Source: Nitriliruptoraceae bacterium (lineage in GTDB: Bacteria > Actinomycetota > Nitriliruptoria > Nitriliruptorales > Nitriliruptoraceae). From it: DNA of 18,317 nt. Under the pieces are notes generated by a model. It did no database searches. It was not told the DNA's origin and worked only from the letters and a program-made list of their open reading frames with translations. Shown in pieces: positions 14,693 to 18,317 of the stretch (the first letter of the stretch is position 1; each line of letters opens with the position of its first letter). The translations under genes and the position numbers were made by a program. The stretch covers positions 1-18,317 of the forward strand of contig SKNP01000052.1 in NCBI GenBank assembly GCA_007120485.1. Direction: 5' to 3'.

Positions 14693-14890
14693 TCAGCGCT
14701 CCGCGTCGGGGTCCGACGTCGACGGCGCATCCTCCCCGGCCTCGTCCTGCTCGGCGTCGTCCGTCGCCTTGCGGAACTCCTTCAAGGACGTGCCGATGGA
14801 GCTGGCGAGCCCGGGGAGCTTCTTGCCGCCGAAGAGCAGCAGGAGGATCACCAGGATGATGGCGAGCTCGGGTACCCCGATGCCACCCAT
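14693..14890 (-). CDS. tatA: Twin-arginine translocase subunit TatA
   Basis: TatA oligomerises to form the Tat translocation pore. The 65-residue protein has the short N-terminal membrane helix (VPELAIILVILLLLFGG), the conserved hinge FGGKKLP, then an amphipathic helix with G-T-S-L-K-E-FRK and an acidic, disordered tail. The ATG at 14890 is chosen because AAGGAG lies six bases upstream; an in-frame ATG five codons earlier would place charged residues before the helix. It is ten bases upstream of tatC. Confidence 0.96.
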   Translation of the reverse strand: MGGIGVPELAIILVILLLLFGGKKLPGLASSIGTSLKEFRKATDDAEQDEAGEDAPSTSDPDAER

Positions 14891-14932
14891 GTCGCGCTCC
14901 TTCACGTCGGACGTTGGTCGTCCTGGGTCGCG

Positions 14933-14938
14933 AGTGTA
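14933..14938 (-). promoter_or_regulatory. Candidate -10 box of the tatA operon
   Basis: TACACT on the minus strand lies about 43 bases upstream of the tatA ATG and fits the actinobacterial TAnnnT consensus well. A -35 box at 16-18 bases is not obvious. A promoter is expected here because the gap to the next upstream gene is about 170 bp. Confidence 0.45.
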
Positions 14939-15060
14939 CCCACGGCGGGCGGCCTGGGGTGGGTGCAGTGACAGGTGCCCCGCCGCGGCCGGCGAAGGAC
15001 CCCGCGCCGCAGGGCGGTGGGGCGATCCGTGGAACGGCGTCCGGAACGCGCGTCCGACCG

Positions 15061-15303
15061 CTACCGGCCGTCGCGCTCGCCCCGGGCCTCCTCGAGCTGA
15101 TCGGCGACGCGCTGCAACTCGCGTTGCGTCACCGCCTGATGATCGGCCAGTTCATCGACCAGCGGCCGGACCCGCTCCAGGCTGCGGGTCGCGTCACGGT
15201 AGGCACGGATGGCTCGTTGCACGGTCACGAGGACCACGCCAGCGACCAGCAGCGTGCTCGCGGCGAGGCCGACGACCAGCACGACCAGGGCGGGGGTGGC
15301 CAC
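15061..15303 (-). CDS. Small membrane-anchored coiled-coil protein
   Basis: This is an 80-residue protein starting at a GTG with GGGAGGT just upstream. An N-terminal membrane helix (about 4-28, VVLVVGLAASTLLVAGVVLV) leads into a charged helix with heptad-like spacing (about 32-76, RSLERVRPLVDELADHQ and on). It resembles small DUF948-like or cell-envelope coiled-coil proteins in layout only. The function is unknown. It stands between the hairpins at 15362-15446 and the tatA promoter region, so it is probably its own short transcription unit. Confidence 0.75.
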   Translation of the reverse strand: MATPALVVLVVGLAASTLLVAGVVLVTVQRAIRAYRDATRSLERVRPLVDELADHQAVTQRELQRVADQLEEARGERDGR

Positions 15304-15329
15304 GGACCTCCCTTGCGTTCGATGCCGGG

Positions 15330-15356
15330 AGCCTACCCGTGACGTCGCCTTCCCAA
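15330..15356 (-). promoter_or_regulatory. Candidate promoter of the coiled-coil gene
   Basis: TAGGCT (15335-15330) fits TAnnnT and lies 27 bases before the GTG start. TTGGGA (15356-15351) precedes it at a short spacing of 15. It follows the strong hairpin at 15362-15388, as expected at a transcription unit border. Confidence 0.35.
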
Positions 15357-15361
15357 CGCGG

Positions 15362-15388
15362 CGCGCCCCCGCCGATGGCGGGGGCGCG
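15362..15388 (-). terminator. Strong 12-bp hairpin, terminator of the zinc-ribbon gene
   Basis: CGCGCCCCCGCC (15362-15373) and GGCGGGGGCGCG (15377-15388) form a perfect stem; in practice the last pair opens to give a larger loop. It lies between the zinc-ribbon gene stop and the next start. There is no T-run. Confidence 0.65.
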
Positions 15389-15404
15389 GCACGGCCCCAT
15401 CGGT

Positions 15405-15446
15405 CGCGCCCGAGGGAGGGAGAGAAGGAGGGAGAGGTCGGGCGCG
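15405..15446. repeat. Hairpin with a pure purine/pyrimidine loop
   Basis: A 9-bp perfect inverted repeat (CGCGCCCGA at 15405-15413, TCGGGCGCG at 15438-15446) encloses 24 bases that are all purines on the plus strand and hence all C/T in the minus-strand transcript. It begins 15 bases after the zinc-ribbon gene stop and precedes the second hairpin. Confidence 0.6.
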
Positions 15447-15460
15447 GGTTCGGGGAAGCT

Positions 15461-15814
15461 TCAGCGGTTGTCGGCGATGAGCAGCGCGTCGAGCCAGTCG
15501 TCGGCGCGCATCGCCAGATGCAGATCCAACAGGTCGTCGTGGGTCAGGGGGGGACCACCTGGGGGTGCTTCCGGATGCGGGGGCTTGCCGTCCAGGATGC
15601 CCTCCTCGACCGGGACCCCACCGGTGGTCAACAGCTGCGCGATGCGGTCGTCCGCCGGCTTCTGCACCCCCACCTCGCAGCTGGGACAGTCGAAGCGGTA
15701 GGTGCTGCCCGTGCCGACATCGCCGTCCGACGCACGGACGATGTGCAGCACGACGTCGTCGGGGAGCAGTTCGACCTCCCCACAGTCGGGGCAGGTCGCG
15801 CGGATCCGGGTCAT
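15461..15814 (-). CDS. Zinc-ribbon protein of unknown function
   Basis: This is a 117-residue protein with an N-terminal zinc ribbon: CPDC at residues 8-11 and CPSC at about 43-46, enclosing beta-strands typical of a rubredoxin-like knuckle. A short Pro-rich linker (PPHPEAPPGGPP) follows, then an acidic helix ending the protein (LTHDDLLDLHLAMRADDWLD). ATG start with AAGGAG seven bases upstream. I recall similar short CPxCGEVEL proteins in other actinobacteria, but with no known role. It lies 91 bp after pafC and could belong to that unit or have its own promoter. Confidence 0.83.
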   Translation of the reverse strand: MTRIRATCPDCGEVELLPDDVVLHIVRASDGDVGTGSTYRFDCPSCEVGVQKPADDRIAQLLTTGGVPVEEGILDGKPPHPEAPPGGPPLTHDDLLDLHLAMRADDWLDALLIADNR

Positions 15815-15846
15815 CGCGGTCTCCTTGCCGTGTCCTCCTTCTGTCG

Positions 15847-15864
15847 GCCACCCCGCGGGGTGGC
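15847..15864 (-). terminator. Palindromic hairpin after pafC
   Basis: GCCACCCCGCGGGGTGGC is a perfect 18-nt palindrome that can fold as a 7-bp stem with a CGCG loop. It lies about 40 bases after the pafC stop and 33 bases before the zinc-ribbon start, so it may terminate or attenuate the paf transcript. Confidence 0.45.
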
Positions 15865-15905
15865 TGAAGTGACGGAGGTCCCGGATCCGCTCACCGCCTT
15901 GGCCG

Positions 15906-16847
15906 CTACCACGCAGCTGCGTCGGGCTCGTACCACGCCAACGCCGCCTGGGCGGTGGCGGCCACCTCCTCGGCGAGCGAAGGCGGCGAGACGACGGTCG
16001 CCTCCCCCGCGGCCATCAGCACGAGCCGGGCGAGCCACCCGGGTGCGTCGGTACGCAGCTCGAGCCGTGCACCCCCGCCCTCCTGCTCCTCGACCGCGTC
16101 GACCGCGAGCGCGTCCTCCAACCAGCGCCCACGGGGGCTGACGTCCAGAACCACGACGAGGTCGTCGTCGCCGGGGACGTAGCGGGGCGGCTCGAGGTGG
16201 TCCGGGGCCAGCACCCGAACGGGCGTCTCGGTGGCCTCCACGGACGCGATGCGGTCGAGGCGGAACGTGCGCCGGTCGTCCGCCCCGTGGTCGTGGCCCT
16301 GGAGGTACCAACTGCCGTCGACGACGTGCAGGGCCCACGGATCCACCTCGCGATCCATCGGCTCGGGGTCGGTACGTCCCTGGTACGCCAGGCGCACACG
16401 TCGGCCGTCGCGGACCGCGTCGCGCAGCGTGCTGCGCGTACCCGGACCGTCCGAACCGACCACGTCGGCGGTGGACTCCGGGATGTCGAGCGCGGCCCGG
16501 ACCTTGGTGACCGCCGAGCGCAACGCGGGCAGCTCCTCGTCCAGCAGGTCGGCGACCGCGTCGACGGTCAGCACCAGCCGCATCGCCTCCCGAGCGGTCG
16601 GGCGCAGGGGCCGAGCCAGCTCGTCGGCCATGCGCAGCACCACCCGATCACCGACGGTGGTCACCTCGAACAGGTCGCCACCGCCCAGCCCGGGCAACCC
16701 GCAGAAGTCGAGGTGCTCGAGGTCCCGTCGGACCGTCGCCACGTCGACCCCGAACGCGTCGGCGATCTCCGCGTGACTGGCGCCCGGTCGATGCAGCACC
16801 CACGGCACGAGGGTGAGCATCCGAGCCACGTCGTCGGGCGCGCTCAC
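15906..16847 (-). CDS. pafC: WYL-domain transcriptional regulator PafC
   Basis: This is a 313-residue regulator with an N-terminal winged helix-turn-helix (about 8-65, HAEIADAFGVDVATVRRDLEHL) and a WYL domain (about 140-215) carrying SWYLQGHDHGADDRRTFRLD. A C-terminal WCX-type region (ARLELRTDAPGWLARLVL) completes it. In mycobacteria PafB and PafC act together to activate DNA-damage genes independently of LexA/RecA, with the WYL domain thought to sense nucleic acid. The GTG start has GAGGTT a few bases upstream. It is separated from pafB only by a ten-codon ORF. The assignment rests on the order pafA-pafB-pafC and on the domain layout. Confidence 0.9.
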   Translation of the reverse strand: MSAPDDVARMLTLVPWVLHRPGASHAEIADAFGVDVATVRRDLEHLDFCGLPGLGGGDLFEVTTVGDRVVLRMADELARPLRPTAREAMRLVLTVDAVADLLDEELPALRSAVTKVRAALDIPESTADVVGSDGPGTRSTLRDAVRDGRRVRLAYQGRTDPEPMDREVDPWALHVVDGSWYLQGHDHGADDRRTFRLDRIASVEATETPVRVLAPDHLEPPRYVPGDDDLVVVLDVSPRGRWLEDALAVDAVEEQEGGGARLELRTDAPGWLARLVLMAAGEATVVSPPSLAEEVAATAQAALAWYEPDAAAW

Positions 16848-16876
16848 TGGGCAACCTCTGCGTCGGATGCGCTCAT
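16844..16876 (-). CDS. Ten-codon ORF bridging pafB and pafC
   Basis: The ATG overlaps the pafB stop as ATGA and the TGA overlaps the pafC start as GTGA. The product would be MSASDAEVAQ. Its DNA resembles the first bases of pafC (MSAPDDVARM), with TGAGCGC and CCGACG shared in register, so it may be a decayed 29-bp duplication of the pafC start. It is probably a coupling device rather than a functional peptide. Confidence 0.3.
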   Translation of the reverse strand: MSASDAEVAQ

Positions 16877-17823
16877 CGCCTCACCTCGGCGTCGGCCCCG
16901 GCTGCGACGGTCGTGAGTGCGTCGATGACCGCCTGCCGAAGGGTCTCAGGCGCGCGGACCTCCACGTCCGGGCCCAATCCGAGCAGGAACGACCGGTCCC
17001 GGACCGGGTGCAGACCCGGCAGCGTCCAGATCGCCCGGCCGTCGGGGGTCCGTTCCCCGGTGTCCTGCCCGCCCCGGATCGCCAGGGCCCAGCTCGCGCG
17101 TGGCTGGACCGCGAGCTCCACCTCGACGCCCGGGTCCTGGGGGCCACTGACGGCATCGGCGATGTCCAGGTCGTCGGGTGGCTCGAAACTGCCGGCGTCT
17201 GCGACCGCGACGGGCACGTCACGCATCCGGTCGAGCCGGAACGCACGGACAGCGTCGCGGTCGTGATCGCGGGCGACGAGGTACCAGGCGGCGCGACGTT
17301 GGACGACGCCGTAGGGGTCCACCGTGCGGGTCGCTTCGCCCCCGTCGGCCCGGCGGTAGGTGAAGCGGACGGGGACGCGTTGCACGACCGCGTCAGCGAC
17401 GGCGTCCACGGGGTCGGCCCGCAGCTCGACCCGCGTGGTCGGGGTCGCCGCCAGGTCGGGCGCTTCGGGCGCTCGGGCGGCGAGCTTGGCCAACGCCAGC
17501 GGCGTTCCCTGCGTCCCCGTCAGCCGCACCGCCAAGGCGAGGGCGGCGACCTCCTCGCCGGTGAGGTCGACGTCCGGCAGCTCGTACCGGCCGCGCGGGA
17601 CCAGGTAACCCTGCTCGTCGCTGTGGGGAACGGTCCGGGTCTCGACCGGCACGCCCAACCGTCGCAGCTCGTCCTTGTCGCGCTCGAACATGCGTCGCGC
17701 CGACGCCGGGTCCCCGGAGGCGTAGTAGCCGGTCCGCCGCTTGAGCTCGGCCAGCGTCAGCGGGACGCGGGCTTCGAGCAACGCGACCGTGAGGTTGACC
17801 AGCCGTTCGACCTTCGGCGTCAC
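16873..17823 (-). CDS. pafB: WYL-domain transcriptional regulator PafB
   Basis: This is a 316-residue partner of PafC. The N-terminal helix-turn-helix spans about 5-60 (LTLAELKRRTGYYASGDPASARRMFERDKDELRRLG), followed by a linker and the WYL domain near 145-215 with RTVDPYGVVQRRAAWYLVARD and AFRLDRM. The C-terminal WCX-like region contains PRASWALAIRGG. GTG start with AGGAG five bases upstream. It lies 182 bp after pafA, with a candidate terminator and a -10-like box between them, so it may be transcribed separately from pafA. Confidence 0.92.
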   Translation of the reverse strand: MTPKVERLVNLTVALLEARVPLTLAELKRRTGYYASGDPASARRMFERDKDELRRLGVPVETRTVPHSDEQGYLVPRGRYELPDVDLTGEEVAALALAVRLTGTQGTPLALAKLAARAPEAPDLAATPTTRVELRADPVDAVADAVVQRVPVRFTYRRADGGEATRTVDPYGVVQRRAAWYLVARDHDRDAVRAFRLDRMRDVPVAVADAGSFEPPDDLDIADAVSGPQDPGVEVELAVQPRASWALAIRGGQDTGERTPDGRAIWTLPGLHPVRDRSFLLGLGPDVEVRAPETLRQAVIDALTTVAAGADAEVRR

Positions 17824-17849
17824 CCCTGCTCCTGTCCGCGGTCGGCACG

Positions 17850-17855
17850 AGCGTA
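17850..17855 (-). promoter_or_regulatory. Candidate -10 box of pafB
   Basis: TACGCT on the minus strand lies 26 bases before the pafB GTG and fits TAnnnT. Upstream, after 7 bases, is CCGTGGGTG, which agrees at 6 of 9 positions with the TTGTCRGTG element recalled for PafBC-dependent mycobacterial promoters. Confidence 0.35.
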
Positions 17856-17980
17856 GACGTCACACCCACGGCCGCCGGGCCTACCGCCCGCATCGCCGCC
17901 CGCAGCCACCAGCACGGTCGCCACCACCAGGACGATCAGCGCCTGCCAACCGCAGACACCACCCGGACGCTCACCGCTCG

Positions 17981-18000
17981 CCGCCCGCGGTGACGGGCGG
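17981..18000 (-). terminator. Candidate terminator after pafA
   Basis: CCGCCCG (17981-17987) pairs with CGGGCGG (17994-18000) around a 6-nt loop, five bases after the pafA stop. No T-run. Confidence 0.45.
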
Positions 18001-18005
18001 TGGGG

Positions 18006-18317
18006 TCACATCGCGTCGATCAGCCGGTCGACACGCTCGTCCTCCGAACGGAACGGATCCTTGCACAACACCGTGCGTTGAGCCTGGTCGTTGAGCTTGA
18101 GGTGCACCCAGTCGACCGTGTAGTCGCGCCGGTTGGCCTTCGCCGCCTGGATGAACCGACCACGTAGGGCCGCACGGGTGTCGGCTGGGGGTTCCACCAT
18201 CGCCCGTTCGATGTCGTCATCGTCCAGCAACCGCTGCATCCGGCCCTGACGGACGAGCAGGTGGTACAGCCCGCGCTCGCGCACGACGTCGTGGTAGGCG
18301 AGGTCGAGCAGTTGCAC
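18006..18317 (-). CDS. pafA: Pup--protein ligase PafA, C-terminal part (5' end off window)
   Basis: PafA ligates the C-terminal Glu of the small protein Pup to lysines of target proteins, marking them for the actinobacterial proteasome. Only the last 103-104 residues of an expected roughly 450 are here. The ending is nearly diagnostic: LLDLAYHDVVRERGLYHLL, PPADTRAALRGRFI, and TVDWVHLKLNDQAQRTVLC followed by KDPFRSEDERVDRLIDAM. The homologous deamidase Dop ends differently (DSLVFD type), so PafA is preferred. The catalytic glutamine-synthetase-like core lies beyond the right edge. The GTG at the edge is inside the gene, not its start. The stop is TGA. Confidence 0.95.
   Translation of the reverse strand: MQLLDLAYHDVVRERGLYHLLVRQGRMQRLLDDDDIERAMVEPPADTRAALRGRFIQAAKANRRDYTVDWVHLKLNDQAQRTVLCKDPFRSEDERVDRLIDAM

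Noticed and set aside
15405..15446. 6C RNA motif
   Set aside because: That motif needs runs of at least six consecutive C in hairpin loops; here the loop is mixed C/T with runs of three.

Overview
This is a very GC-rich window in which every convincing gene lies on the minus strand. The order of the right half, read 5'->3' on the minus strand, is pafA - pafB - pafC - (zinc-ribbon gene, membrane/coiled-coil gene) - tatA - tatC - (membrane gene) - helY. This is an expanded version of the pafABC-tatA-tatC-helY neighbourhood known from mycobacteria. Together with GTG starts, strong AGGAG-type ribosome binding sites, a tRNA-Glu of actinobacterial type and a DUF4193-like protein, it points to an actinobacterium, probably one outside the well-studied genera. 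The lineage cannot be fixed from this window alone.

Layout from left to right (transcription runs right to left). 1-1038: an inositol-monophosphatase/histidinol-phosphatase-type enzyme cut by the left edge, preceded and translationally overlapped by an unrecognised 155-residue protein. 1251-1326: tRNA-Glu(UUC). 1359-3397: lnt (apolipoprotein N-acyltransferase) and, two bases upstream of it, a very acidic zinc-knuckle protein of the DUF4193 type. 3398-3994: about 600 bp with no convincing gene but several hairpins and repeats. 3995-5593: YtcJ-like metal-dependent amidohydrolase. 5730-8931: probable operon of an M24 aminopeptidase, a GNAT acetyltransferase, an acyl-CoA dehydrogenase and a small three-helix membrane protein. 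8932-9217: a G-rich 27-bp tandem repeat region. 9218-14890: tatA, tatC, a one-helix membrane protein, helY, a possible 45-residue ORF and a diacylglycerol/lipid kinase, tightly packed. 15061-15814: a small membrane/coiled-coil gene and a zinc-ribbon gene separated by tandem hairpins. 15906-18317: pafC, pafB and the C-terminal part of pafA.

Functionally, PafA attaches the ubiquitin-like protein Pup to proteasome substrates. PafB and PafC are WYL-domain regulators, known in mycobacteria to activate DNA-damage genes. TatA and TatC form the core of twin-arginine export. HelY is a Ski2-like helicase. Lnt completes lipoprotein maturation, and the lipid kinase may feed phospholipid recycling. I found no mobile element, CRISPR array or phage gene. 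I do not see a clear new multi-gene system. The most unusual items are the short coupling ORFs at gene junctions, the structured 600-bp gap, the G-rich tandem repeat in front of the M24 peptidase, and the uncharacterised genes inserted into the paf-tat cluster.
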